A stretch of DNA of 64,000 bases from Ptychodera flava (taxonomy: Eukaryota; Hemichordata; Enteropneusta; Ptychoderidae), in the NCBI RefSeq assembly GCF_041260155.1, contig NC_091946.1, positions 21,120,353 through 21,184,352 on the forward strand, read 5' to 3'. A program made the translations under genes and the position numbers. How positions within the stretch are numbered: the stretch's first letter is position 1; every line of letters begins with the position of its first letter. Below the pieces are notes generated by a model that saw only the letters and a list, made by a program, of their open reading frames with translations, did no database searches and was not told where the DNA came from. Below, piece by piece: positions 27,811-37,322 of this stretch.

Positions 27811-30126
27811 CGCGATATCTCAAGAACGGCTCATCGGATCAGAATGAAATTTGGTACATAGATTATGTATGAAAATGGCAAGAACTGACAAGTTTTTGGA
27901 GGATATGGCTTGCATATTTTATGTTCATTTGCATAATAAATGATTTCAGAAAAATAGACATACTATGCACAGAATTGGATGAGATTTGCTATGTTGATCA
28001 CACAAGGATCTATCAACCATCAAAGACATAAAGGTGCAACATAAAAGTTAATTGCTAATTTGCATATTTGACGAACTTTTCTAATAGGATATGTAATTAC
28101 AATGACTCAATCAAAGTTGACGAAACTTGGTATATTTCGAAGATACTATGATTTAACATTATTGAATTCATTAGCATTTGTACTTCAGTAAATTTCTAGT
28201 TTGCATATTTAATGAACTTTCCTAATTATGATTATATATCTCGATTGACTCGACCAAAGTTGACGGAACTTGCTATGTATATGGAATATACTATAATACA
28301 ACATTATTGAAAGTCACTAAGCATTTTTACCGAAGCCAATTCTTAATTTTCTTAATTAGGTTTATACATCTTGATTGACTCGACCACAGAGGACGAAAAT
28401 TGCTACGTACATTGAAGATACTGTGATACAACATTATTGAAAATCATTGAGCATTTTAACTTAAGCAAATTCCTAATTTGCATATTTAATGAACTTTCCT
28501 AATTAGGGTTATATGTCTTGATTGACTAAACAAAAGTTGACGAAATTTGCTATGTACATGTAAGATACTATGATACAACATTATGTACAGTCATTTAGCA
28601 TTTTCACTTCAGCCAATCCCTACTTTGCATATTTAATGGACTTTCCTAATTAGGCATATATCCCTGAATTAACTAGATCAAAGTTGGCGAAACACGATAT
28701 GTATATTCATGATACAAGGTTACAACAATACTGAAAGTCATTTAGCATTTTAACTTCAGCTAATCACAAATGTGCATATTCAACGAACGTTCCTTATTAC
28801 CGATATATATCTGGATTGGCTTTATCAAAGTTGACAAAACGTGCTATGTACATTGAAGATATTATGATATAACATTACTGAAGTTATTTAGTATTTTTAC
28901 TTTAGATAATTACTAATTTGCGTATTTAACATTTTTTTTAAGTAGGGGATGTATATCTGGATTGACATGACCAAATTACTAATTTACTAATTACTAATTT
29001 GCGTATTTAACATTTTTTTTTAAGTAGGGGATGTATATCTGGATTGACATGACCAAAGCTGACGAAACGTGCTGTGTATATTGTAGATACTACAACATAA
29101 TATTATCAAAAGTCAGTTTTGATTTTGTAAAACATCTTATTACTAATCTGCATATTTAACGAACTTATCTAATTAGGGATATATCTTGCTTGATTTTATC
29201 AAAGTCGATAAAACGTGCTATAGACTTGTATATAAGCTTAAATGGAAGTTGTTTAGCATTTTCACATCAGCAAGGTACTTGCATATTTAACTAACTTTCC
29301 TATATAGGCTGACCTCTTGTGACTGCTCATCAGAGTTTTTTTATTAAATTGTATTGCATTCAACAAAAAGTTTACACAACATAAATATACAAAAGTGCTT
29401 GCAACTTTACATATTCAGTGAACTTTTACAATACCATTTACTCTGTATTAAAAACCTGTAAAACGTCCTCCCACTTTTTCATGTGTTTGTCAAGCTTGCC
29501 TGTAGGTTTGGCTATAAATAACCCTACTTTGTGAATGCCTTAAAGAAAGGATTTAAAATGTGAAAAAATTTAGATTTTTTATCACATCTACAAATATATA
29601 TGCATCTGTTAGCAGTCAATATGAGAAAATTACAGAGAGCTTGGTAAAGTGACATCTCCGTAAAGAACTTGTCCTGCAGTTACCATATGCAAATAAAGAA
29701 TATGAAAATATCTTCCGCATGTATCAAAAACAGTTTGCCAGAAACTAATTATAGCTTCACAGATATATAAGAAATGTACACATTGAAGATGGAACATCAA
29801 CAGGCGTCATGTTATTTAAATAATAATAATTTGTCATGAGAATAGCATGTGTCAACTTGCACTGAAAATTTCTCAGTTTTGTATCCAAGATAGGTTAAAT
29901 GGGAGTCTGAATATTGGTTTTCAATATATGGCCGAAGTAGATTGTGCTTTCGCAGGAATACAATACTTCGAAACTATTGAAGAAGTGATGATTTTAGTTT
30001 TACAATCTTTCAAGCAATATTATCAATAACTGTACATATCCTGATCTTGATTTTCAACATCAAAATTGGACATGTTCTTTCCACTCTTTTGAGAGAGCAT
30101 GAACAATACAACACAATCTAATAAAA

Positions 30127-30185
<59 letters not shown>

Positions 30186-33100
30186 AAGGATATTGTGGAA
30201 GCCTAGTTGCTGAAGTACATGTATTCCAGTTAAGAACTATTCGTCTTCTATGAAATGAAACATAGAAAGATAGAAAAAATCCAGCATCATTAAATTATTT
30301 ATTTATTTAAATTTATTATTTACCTTCTATCCGAATCTGATACTCTGATGGAAAAATGCCTTTTTGCGTAAAACTCCACCCTTTCACTCCCTTCAAGTTT
30401 TTAACATGCTCATTTAAGTCTGATATTTCAAATCAAAATTACACTGAAAAGTGCTCTCCTCCTACTGATTTTAGTTTCTTTGTCAAAGATAGTTTCAAAA
30501 GGTGTAACACTTCATTGTCGAAACATCTTCGGAGTCAATTGATTCTCTGTGCTTTATAGATTGCATAAATATCAGACATACTTGGGCCGCCATCCTTGAA
30601 ACTACCTACTAAAGTTTTGCGAGAATTTGAACCATTCCTGAAAAGTGTTACATCTTTCATCTTCTGCTCATCAGAGTTACCGAGTTTGGTCAAATCAACA
30701 CGGGAAAGATCAAAATGCAGTTTTGTTTTATTCAACCAAACTATTCGTTCAAGACACACAAAAGATTGTAAACCAAGGGAAAAATCACATAAAACGTACA
30801 AGAATATTTCGAGACGTTAAAGTCTGCTTAAAACATAAGCCATGCACACTCGACCTTTGTCTTTGTTTTACATCTCCTAATACGAGTTCACTCTGTTGTT
30901 GATATCCTTGTTGGGCTGTTACTTCAAATAAGCGCGCCCATCCTACTAACACCTGTATCGGGAAAATCGATCCCACACTCACAGAAACAATCCCACACTG
31001 TGTGTAAACGCGCATACACGAAAGCGGCATATATAACACGAGTTCTGATTGGATAATAAACGGCCTTTCGCTCCATGTGCAAAATATTATCCAATGGCGC
31101 GATGCCCAGAACTACAAAGTAATCAGGTCACAATGCAGAGGCAGACGTCAGCGTTGTCACGATTTTGGATAATGTTGTACTTCGTCAGTGACAGACTCAA
31201 ACAGAATTTGAAAGAGGAATATATTTTTTACAATAACCCTAACGGGATTCGAACCCCCACATACTCACGGCAACGTAACGTCGCCTGGCTGCTAGGCCTC
31301 ACACAAAACCAGGAAGAATCGCCAATATTCCGCTCGTTAGCATAGCGTGTGACCTGATATAAATTTGGGATTATATTTCGTGACGCGGAATAGTATATGG
31401 CAACGAAGTAGGATAGTCACTGTTGATATAATCATTTAGTGTTTCGAGTGTGAATTTAACGCATTTTGTGGTCATGTGAGAAAAAGTATCTCACACACTA
31501 AGGACCTGGAATCAGATTTCTCACACTCGTTGGGGAGAGATATCTGATCCCATGTCTTTGGAGGTTTGAGATTCTATTACTCCCACCGCGGGGGTGCAAA
31601 CTGTGTCCGTATGGTTATTGTTATTTTTCTTTATCTTTGATGACTCATGATGAAACGGAATCGTTCTTGATCCATGGACATTAACTGAACATCGAATAAA
31701 ACAATAGTTTTCTGCTAAGTGACTACAGGCATAGGTATCGTTGGAACTTCATAAAATTGTGTATCTATTCGTCCATCTTTGTATAATGTTTACTTTAGTA
31801 TCCACGTGCTGTCTAAATGAGAAAGAACCATCACCACATACACAACCTTTAAAACAACCATTGCTATTGCTCAAGGTCAACATCAGCAAGTTCACAAACA
31901 ATTTTAAAAACATGGGAACTTGAATGTGAAAGAGTACTTCATACTTATCAACGTAATATGTCTAAACCAAGGTCCTCCAGGTCCCACCGGACCGCCTGGT
32001 CCCGTTGGATTCACTGGTCCCAAGGGGGAGCCCGGAAAAGAGGGTCCAACTGGCTTACCAGGAAGAGATGGAGATCCAGGACCACCCGGTGCACCTGGGG
32101 CGAAAGGGAACTCAGGACCGAAGGGAAAAAAGGGTGAGTCAGATACAGAAGAAAAGGGAGAAGTCTTGGTGTCTGTCACTATGGAAATACTTATTGCACA
32201 CCTTTCATCGTATGATTTTGATTTCAAAACCAAGGACAAAATTCACACAATGAATGAATGAATTGGATTTAACTGAGGTATATAGAGGAACGATTTTCGT
32301 TACATTCATTGTACCAACCATTGGTGTTGTTTCCTACGTTTGTTGGACAAATCAATACATGATTGCGTGATAAGTGCAATTGAAGCTATTTCTGCTCCAT
32401 GAACAATCAATCGGTCAATATCAAATTTGAGGTAGTTGCATACCAATTAAATAAATTACCCCATAAACAGTTTTAGCTCTCTTATAGTATAGAACAAGAA
32501 GCGCACAAGCAATCACAAATTATGGCATTACAATCACTCGAGATAAATATCAGTGTCATAGATAAAGAAGCTATTGTGTGAGCATCGTGCACTTTATAGG
32601 TAATAAGTGCCTCGCGAAATATATCTTTTGATACACACAAACCGAAGGCATTGGAAAGCTTATTTACTCCACCAGCCTTCAAAATGAGGCCACATAAGCA
32701 GCAGGCCGTAAAAATTGTTTAAGTTTTAGTATCCAAAACAACATGTCCGTGGAGTGCATTCTGTTTTAAAGAGAACCCTCACTCATTGACTTATTTTGTC
32801 TACGCTAAGGTTCTCCTGGTCCAGTAGGTCCAGCGGGACCTCCTGGCCGTAGGGGAAAGTCCGGGGGAGCAAGTTTGGGTAAGTCTCTATGGGCTCGTCT
32901 TACAACAGCTTTTACAAGCATAGTAGGTGGGGGGAGCATCTGATCTGATATTGGAAAACTACAATGAGGTCATGCTTTTTTTTAAAATGCTACAGACGGT
33001 CCTTTATTTTAAAAGTCTAGTTTCAGTGTAAAGAATCATTCAAGGAAATAAAGGTGTTTTCATTCTCATAATTCAGTACACTGTGGTCGGAATACAGTCC

Positions 33101-36100
33101 ATGTGCTTTCTGTCTTATAAACTTGTCTTCCTGCTTGTCTTACAATAGCTTTTGCCAGTAAGTAGGCAAGGCACCTTCTTCGCATGCTATGGCTGAACTA
33201 AGGTTTAAGCTATGAGACATGGCATAGCATATACCTTATGCGTGGACCCATATATAAACACGAAACATGTGTGATACTTGACATAACTTTGATTACTTTT
33301 ACTGTTACAGGTGAACCTACTTCAGGAGGTGGAGTAAGTATAGCTCAGTTCACTATTATTTCTCCAAAACCGCCACATCGGTTCTTCTCAAAGGATCGCA
33401 CTGTGGTCACTGAGAACGCAGTCCTACGCTCAATCGCTTGCGTGTTTTCATTTTTAGCTCACATTTGGTGTACCAATGTGAGGTTATCGTATAAGCTGAA
33501 TCAGTTCATTTGCATCTGATTTGCATGTCTGTATGTCTGTATATTTGTGGGTATGTGCGGATGTATGTCCGTCACACACAAAGGCTCCCATACCGCCAAA
33601 GCTACCATCTCAGTATTTGGTGTACAGGTAGATGCAGGGGTTGAGATGTGAATTTGTTCAAATGAACACATCAGTGTCAAAAATGTGCAAATGAGGTAAG
33701 AAAAAGTGAAATCCTGCAAATGTGCAGGAGGCATGCCTGAGTGAGAAACATGCAAACTCCACTGATCTTGAGTCATTTCCTGTCATTGTTTATGAACTGT
33801 TACATATTAACAGACCAGCTGCAACCATAGACAGTAGATGGGGGAAGACCGTTTATACTAAACTAAGAGGGGCTTGTTTCTGCTATGCATGTTGCTAAGT
33901 TGACCTCCAGTACCTAAAGTTAGACCTTAATTACTTTTGTCATTCTTGTTTTTCTGGTTTAAATATTTCTTGTTGTTTTTCTGGTTGTACTGTGCAGAAA
34001 TCATTGCCATAACATCAACATAGAATTTTCCTCCACTGAACAGATAGAAACAACATTTATTCTTGATCATTGGTAACCCATACTGGTATATACCAATTCT
34101 GATCAAATTTGAGCGGTATTTTTAATAGTGTCAATTCTGCATGACGTTTATCATTTTATTGCTTGTTGTTTATTGTTTCGACTTCTGCACTAGACATAAC
34201 TGAATGTGAACCGTGATTGAGTACAAGATAATGAAATTTTCACTTAACAAACGGTTGCCAACTTTGTTCATAGACGTTTGGCAGTACACAAAGTCACAGA
34301 AACAGAGAAAGTCCACAACCAAAACGAGTGACTTCATAAAGTTACATTTTTTGTGTGTGTTTGTTTTTACCAGCTACTCTCTGCCCATTTCGAAGGCGAC
34401 AACGAAGCAGCCGTGCACACCGGCCCACGTGAGTGTCATTCGTGACTCTCAGCTTCACGTCGATTGACTCGTTTTATTCATTTTGTTTCACTAGTTGAGC
34501 ACCGTAGCAGCTCATTTCGTGGGCGATATCGAACTAGGAGGTTCAATACGGATTGAAGGTAAGGGCGCCACAGTTGCCGGACGGTTGGACTGGGTTCTCA
34601 GCTTGTGAAAAGTGTTCATATTTTAAAGAAGCAGTAGCGTTCTTTCTCTACTCCCCAAAGCATGTTGAAACACAAACTAGTTCGTAAACACAGCGCCTAT
34701 GTATGTGTGTACAATGTACTGTCATTGTTTACATTTGAATTCTAGTCCGCCGGACCAGAATCCACTTGTCTCTTAGCTTTGTAGTTCATTATACTTTAGG
34801 GAGGAGAATAATGATGAAAAGTGGTGAAATGTCACCAAAAGTATAGCTGCAGTTTCTATATATTTGTAAAGTTTGACCTAGAGGTAGCATCTTTTCTAAT
34901 ATTCATGTATACTCTGCACGCATTGCGTTGGCAAGATCTGTGGCTCCAACTTAAAACTAACAAATAAGAAGGTAGTCTGTTGCAAAACGATAGGAGAGAG
35001 AGAAAAACAATAGTTTCACCTTTGTTAACTTCCTTGTAAGTTTCACCAACCCATTTCGGAGTAAACAGAATAAAAAAATTGAAAACTAAGCACCATCTGG
35101 TGTCATAAGTAGTTTTAACATATATCTTAAAGTATTATTTGAGAAGTCCAAGATTTTGTTTTAATTTCTACTCACCATATTCCTAGTTCGCAAGCTGTTG
35201 CATAGAGTCTCTATCAAATAACAGATTTCAATTTTGCTATCATTGCTGAATAGCTAGACACATTTAGTCGAATCGCCTCGAGCAATATCTTTTCACACTT
35301 TGCATCAGTGCAACACTAACAATAAAGTTTTGTTTCGCCTTCAGGTTCGGTAGAGCATGTATTAATAGTATGATACAGCTTCACTTTATTATTGGGTAAT
35401 TTCAGTTTTCGATCAACTAATCCTTTGAATTTTGATTTTCCCCCATCAGAAGATGGTACAATTAATTTCTGGAAGTTTGCCGACTGGATGAGTGAATCTG
35501 ACCAGCATAAATTCGCAAAGAATGAAGCCGGAGAAATTACGGTGCAAGAGGGCGGATTGTACTATGTATACAGTCAGGTAAAGGTCATTCAGTGGAATGC
35601 TGAAAATAAATAACTTGTGAATTTTTCCAACTGTGATTCAAGGAGCCCGAAATGTTACTTTTTACAACGTTATCGTTGTTAATGAGTTAATAACAGTTTT
35701 CAGGTCTGCTCCCCAAAATGTTTGAACACCCGACGTTATCATTAGACTATACTTGCAAGATACATTTGAAACTGATAAGCTACTTTCTGTCTGTACTTAA
35801 AGACATTTATCAACCATATCGAGTGCGTTAAAAACAAAGAAAGACGAGACGATTTTACAAGTTTTGTTAGCTAGAACTCCACAGAACATCGTGCTTGGTG
35901 ATGTTCAACATCGTGCTCGGTGATGTTCAACATCGTGCTTGGTGATGTTCTTAACTTACATGTACATATGAGTTAAATTTGACTTTTCAATTCATTCCTG
36001 CAAAAAACAACAACTTACGTTATTTTCTTCTCTTTCCTTTGTCTATTCTTTTAGGTAACGTATAGCGGTAACCATTTTCTGGCCCAGTACATTAAAGTTG

Positions 36101-36771
36101 ATGGTGTGATGATTTTCAGATGTAGTAATTATATCCATGGTTCAGAGCCACAGATCAACTCTTGCCATACGGGAGGCCTTGCCGACCTGGAGACCGAATC
36201 TGAAGTTGAAGTCGTTGTTCATTTCGTGTCTGAAGTTCAACACAGCCCTCAAACGACCTTTTTTGGCCTAATTAAAATTCAGTGATAGGTTCGGAGGAAA
36301 ATACATTTCGTAGAAACGTAGATATAAAAGAAAAAAGCAATAGTTCACTACGTGAAGTGTATGTTGGAGAGAAGTTCTAAGAAAGGCAGCGAGTGAGAAT
36401 TGCCCTTAAAATTTTTAGAGAGAGATAGTATGGTACTTTGCGAAGTGAAAGAGTACACAGATGGAGGCTAAAACATAACAGGCAAAGTTTATCCTAGCCC
36501 AGGAGCCCTAAACATGACAACATGTCTTATCTGCTTCCAGGTGTTATATTACGATGACAAGAATATGAGCCATGCCGTACATATCAATGACGAGCCGTTC
36601 CTGTCCTGTACCCACACTGCCATTTCAGGGGCGAAGTATAACACGTGCTTTACAGGCGGGCTGACCAGATTACAACACGGAAGCAAAGTCAGAGTTTTCA
36701 TACAGTTTCCCAACCGTATCATCAACATGAGCCGCGATAGCACGTTCGTCGGGTTGGTCAAGCTCTCCTGA
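20642..36771 (+). CDS. Ectodysplasin-like TNF ligand, copy 1 (exon 1 interrupted)
   Basis: Type II membrane ligand of the TNF superfamily, EDA type: cytoplasmic tail, one transmembrane segment, stalk with furin site, collagen repeat, C-terminal TNF domain. The ordinary exon set is: 1 (20642-20948 plus 25260-25270, split by an insertion), 2 (25473-25689), 3 (26764-26820), 4 (27056-27091), 5 (31972-32133), 6 (32810-32878), 7 (33311-33333), 8a (34374-34428) or 8b (34495-34558), 9 (35450-35577), 10a (36055-36285) or 10b (36541-36771). Phases agree at every junction. Without the insertion the product would be about 434 residues. An in-frame TAA lies six bases upstream of the ATG. In vertebrates EDA signals through EDAR or XEDAR to NF-kB in ectodermal development; here only ligand identity is supported. 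Because of the exon 1 insertion this copy may be inactive, or may use another first exon. Confidence 0.9.
22000..24600 (-). mobile_element. Penelope-like retroelement relic
   Basis: Minus-strand translations show Penelope-type reverse transcriptase blocks: [12 protein letters not shown] ... [20 protein letters not shown] (around 23600-23740), [10 protein letters not shown] and [14 protein letters not shown] (around 23200-23330), and [20 protein letters not shown] (around 22990-23060). Several breaks make it inactive. The ends are approximate. It is nested inside the 4.3 kb TIR element and itself carries a MITE (23853-24062). Confidence 0.75.
23853..24062. mobile_element. MITE with GGGATAATTGGAT termini
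   Basis: About 210 bp with inverted ends ATTGGAACTAATTTGGGATA. A second family member lies at about 48247-48452 in the upstream flank of copy 2. Both are non-coding. Confidence 0.85.
24783..25090. repeat. 152-bp tandem duplication inside the TIR element
   Basis: Two copies share ATGCAAATTAG, TTTAAATTTATTCAT, GTTGAAGCACTA and a repeated end, CTACTTCTACTGCTTCCAAT. They lie next to the right terminal arm. Confidence 0.85.
25473..25689 (+). CDS. EDA-like copy 1, exon 2: stalk with furin site
   Basis: In-frame exon between CTACAG and GTAAGT. It is acidic and charged ([19 protein letters not shown]) and then contains [13 protein letters not shown] is a furin consensus, placed between the membrane and the collagen repeat as in vertebrate EDA, and would release a soluble ligand. 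The site is conserved in copy 2. It contains one acidic repeat unit where copy 2 has three. Confidence 0.92.
26598..26690 (-). repeat. tRNA-derived SINE-like fragment
   Basis: On the minus strand, GCTAGGTGACTGGGTGGTCA resembles an A box and GCAAGTTCGAATACG a B box, spaced as in tRNA promoters. The homologous sequence sits in copy 2 at 59243-59337, so it predates the duplication. Too degenerate to be a tRNA gene. Confidence 0.55.
26764..26820 (+). CDS. EDA-like copy 1, exon 3
   Basis: A 57-nt exon (phase 1 to phase 1) encoding [18 protein letters not shown], basic and polar, after the furin site. It is nearly identical to copy 2 exon 3 (59388-59444). Acceptor CCACAG, donor GTTAGT. Confidence 0.9.
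27056..27091 (+). CDS. EDA-like copy 1, exon 4 (micro-exon)
   Basis: A 36-nt exon encoding [12 protein letters not shown], found because both it and its splice sites (CTACAG, GTATGT) are conserved in copy 2 (59672-59707). Its phase 1 end joins the collagen exon in frame. Confidence 0.85.
27183..27517. mobile_element. 335-bp Harbinger-like MITE in intron 4
   Basis: Inverted ends GGCC(CC)CAAAAAAGAAATG and AGAAATGTTTCTG, with TAA target duplication (27180-27182, 27518-27520). It is absent at the homologous position in copy 2, so it came in after the duplication or is polymorphic. Confidence 0.85.
27773..27807. repeat. (CTGT)n microsatellite
   Basis: About eight TCTG units directly upstream of the 146-bp satellite. 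Confidence 0.95.
27830..29320. repeat. 146-bp satellite array in intron 4
   Basis: About nine diverged tandem units. Marker AAAGTTGACGAAAC-like sequences near 28112, 28252, 28383, 28529, 28677, 28825, 29052 and 29198 recur at 131-148 bp, except one interval lengthened by a 79-bp internal duplication. Each unit has GCATATTTAATGAAC and CCTAATTAGG-like parts. It is AT-rich and non-coding. Confidence 0.9.
29321..31971. other. Remainder of intron 4
   Basis: No coding exon seen. It contains an (AAAT)n run at 30122-30186, a tRNA-like B box on the minus strand near 31240 (GGGGTTCGAATCCCG), which suggests a SINE at about 31225-31320, and a dispersed repeat at 31433-31545 whose inverted relative is at 60477-60597. 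Confidence 0.6.
31225..31320 (-). repeat. tRNA-derived SINE-like fragment
   Basis: The minus strand carries GGCCTAGCAGCCAGGCGACG (A-box-like) and GGGGTTCGAATCCCG (B box) in tRNA-like order. The acceptor stem does not fold as in a tRNA gene, so a SINE head is more likely. Confidence 0.5.
31972..32133 (+). CDS. EDA-like copy 1, exon 5: collagen repeat
   Basis: A 162-nt exon encoding exactly 18 uninterrupted Gly-X-Y triplets, beginning [18 protein letters not shown] and ending GNSGPKGKK, with splice phase 1 inside the Gly codon at both ends. In EDA the collagen segment trimerises and multimerises the ligand. The unit size is one used by many collagen exons (54 or 108 or 162 nt). Confidence 0.97.
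32810..32878 (+). CDS. EDA-like copy 1, exon 6: collagen repeat end
   Basis: A 69-nt exon continuing the collagen frame with [20 protein letters not shown], then leaving the repeat. Phase 1 to phase 1, donor GTAAGT. Confidence 0.95.
33311..33333 (+). CDS. EDA-like copy 1, exon 7 (23-nt micro-exon)
   Basis: Encodes GEPTSGGG as the linker between collagen and TNF parts. It converts the frame from phase 1 to phase 0, which both versions of exon 8 need. Sites are GTTACAG and GTAAGT. It is short but fully consistent. Confidence 0.8.
34374..34428 (+). CDS. EDA-like copy 1, alternative exon 8a
   Basis: Encodes [18 protein letters not shown]. It begins in phase 0 and ends in phase 1, exactly as exon 8b does. 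It shares AHFxGD with 8b and aligns with the first strand of the TNF domain (VHLQGQ in human EDA). Acceptor with a strong pyrimidine tract (TTTTTACCAG), donor GTGAGT. Using 8a and 8b together would break the frame, so they should be mutually exclusive. Confidence 0.8.
34495..34558 (+). CDS. EDA-like copy 1, alternative exon 8b
   Basis: Encodes [20 protein letters not shown] and E, the alternative start of the TNF domain, phase 0 to phase 1. Only 66 nt separate its acceptor (TTTCACTAG) from the exon 8a donor; a candidate branch sequence (ATTGAC near 34462-34467) would sit too close to that donor for the two exons to be spliced together. Confidence 0.85.
35450..35577 (+). CDS. EDA-like copy 1, exon 9: TNF domain core
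   Basis: Encodes [20 protein letters not shown] and onward through [22 protein letters not shown], corresponding to the human EDA segment that contains LEVLVDGTYFIYSQ. The exon ends in phase 0 after Tyr-Ser-Gln. The donor CAG|GTAAAG is followed by a second GT six bases later (exon end 35583), which would add Val-Lys. Confidence 0.95.
35885..35950. repeat. 22-bp tandem triplet in the intron before exon 10a
   Basis: Three units of AACATCGTGCTTGGTGATGT plus TC, with one difference in the middle unit. Lies about 105 bp upstream of the exon 10a acceptor. Confidence 0.95.
36055..36285 (+). CDS. EDA-like copy 1, alternative terminal exon 10a
   Basis: A 231-nt exon, phase 0, with its own stop: 76 residues starting [17 protein letters not shown], with the paired cysteines of EDA (FRCSNY ... 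NSCHTGG) and ending [10 protein letters not shown]. This is the C-terminal half of the TNF jelly roll, including loops that contact receptors in known TNF complexes. Acceptor CTTTTAG with a long pyrimidine tract. Confidence 0.93.
   Translation, partial: VTYSGNHFLAQYIKVDGVMIFRCSNYIHGSEPQINSCHTGGLADLETESEVEVVVHFVSEVQHSPQTTFFGLIKIQ
36541..36771 (+). CDS. EDA-like copy 1, alternative terminal exon 10b
   Basis: Also 231 nt, phase 0, own stop: [18 protein letters not shown], then [20 protein letters not shown] and [16 protein letters not shown]. It resembles vertebrate EDA more closely than 10a does (human has PFLQC, NYNTCYTAG, INMSKHTTFFGAIRL). Acceptor CTTCCAG. Same length and same cysteine spacing class as 10a point to exon duplication. 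Confidence 0.95.
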   Translation: MLYYDDKNMSHAVHINDEPFLSCTHTAISGAKYNTCFTGGLTRLQHGSKVRVFIQFPNRIINMSRDSTFVGLVKLS

Positions 36772-36823
36772 CAGTTAGGTCACACAAACGTCCCCTACCC
36801 CTACAACTTGACCACAACCCACC

Positions 36824-37322
36824 CCGGTGGTGGCAGTCCCCGGGTTGGTGGGTACCCATGCTTGTTACCCAAGTTTGAAAAGTACCCCCTTTCTTAGGAT
36901 ATTTCTAAGAAAAACACCCCCTATTTGTGGCAAATCTGGGAGAAATTAGCTGTAAAAAACATAGCCTTATTTACGAAATCTAGGAGGTTAGTATGTTGAC
37001 TTCCAGGGTTGACCCTGGAGGTTGACTTTGTATACATGTACATACATCACAAATGTTTGTCCTCACCTGATTTTAGTCACATTCATAGACAATCATCTTC
37101 CTTATCCGTTTGATCTGGAGTTCTCTGCTGGCTCCTGTGTGACAATACACCTCCCATCATCTACTGTCCCTCGTGTTTCTCGGAGGTTACTCTGAAAAAG
37201 TACCCCTTTTTCTCGATTTCACCGACCTAGAATCTCCGAGATGACTGAAGAAAAACATCCCCTTTTCCGTGAATTTGGTAACGCGCATGGGTACCCACCA
37301 ACCTGGGGACTGCCACCACCGG
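36824..37322. mobile_element. ~500-bp MITE with long GC-rich TIRs
   Basis: Left end CCGGTGGTGGCAGTCCCCGG and onward GTTGGTGGGTACCCATG; the right end is its inverted copy. Flanks share AACCCACC, an approximate 8-bp target duplication, hAT-like. It begins 52 bp after the stop of exon 10b and so may lie in its 3' UTR. Confidence 0.8.

Noticed and set aside
31904-32239. Minus-strand Pro/Gly-rich frame
   Set aside because: Antisense of the collagen exon; the plus strand has perfect Gly-X-Y and splice sites.
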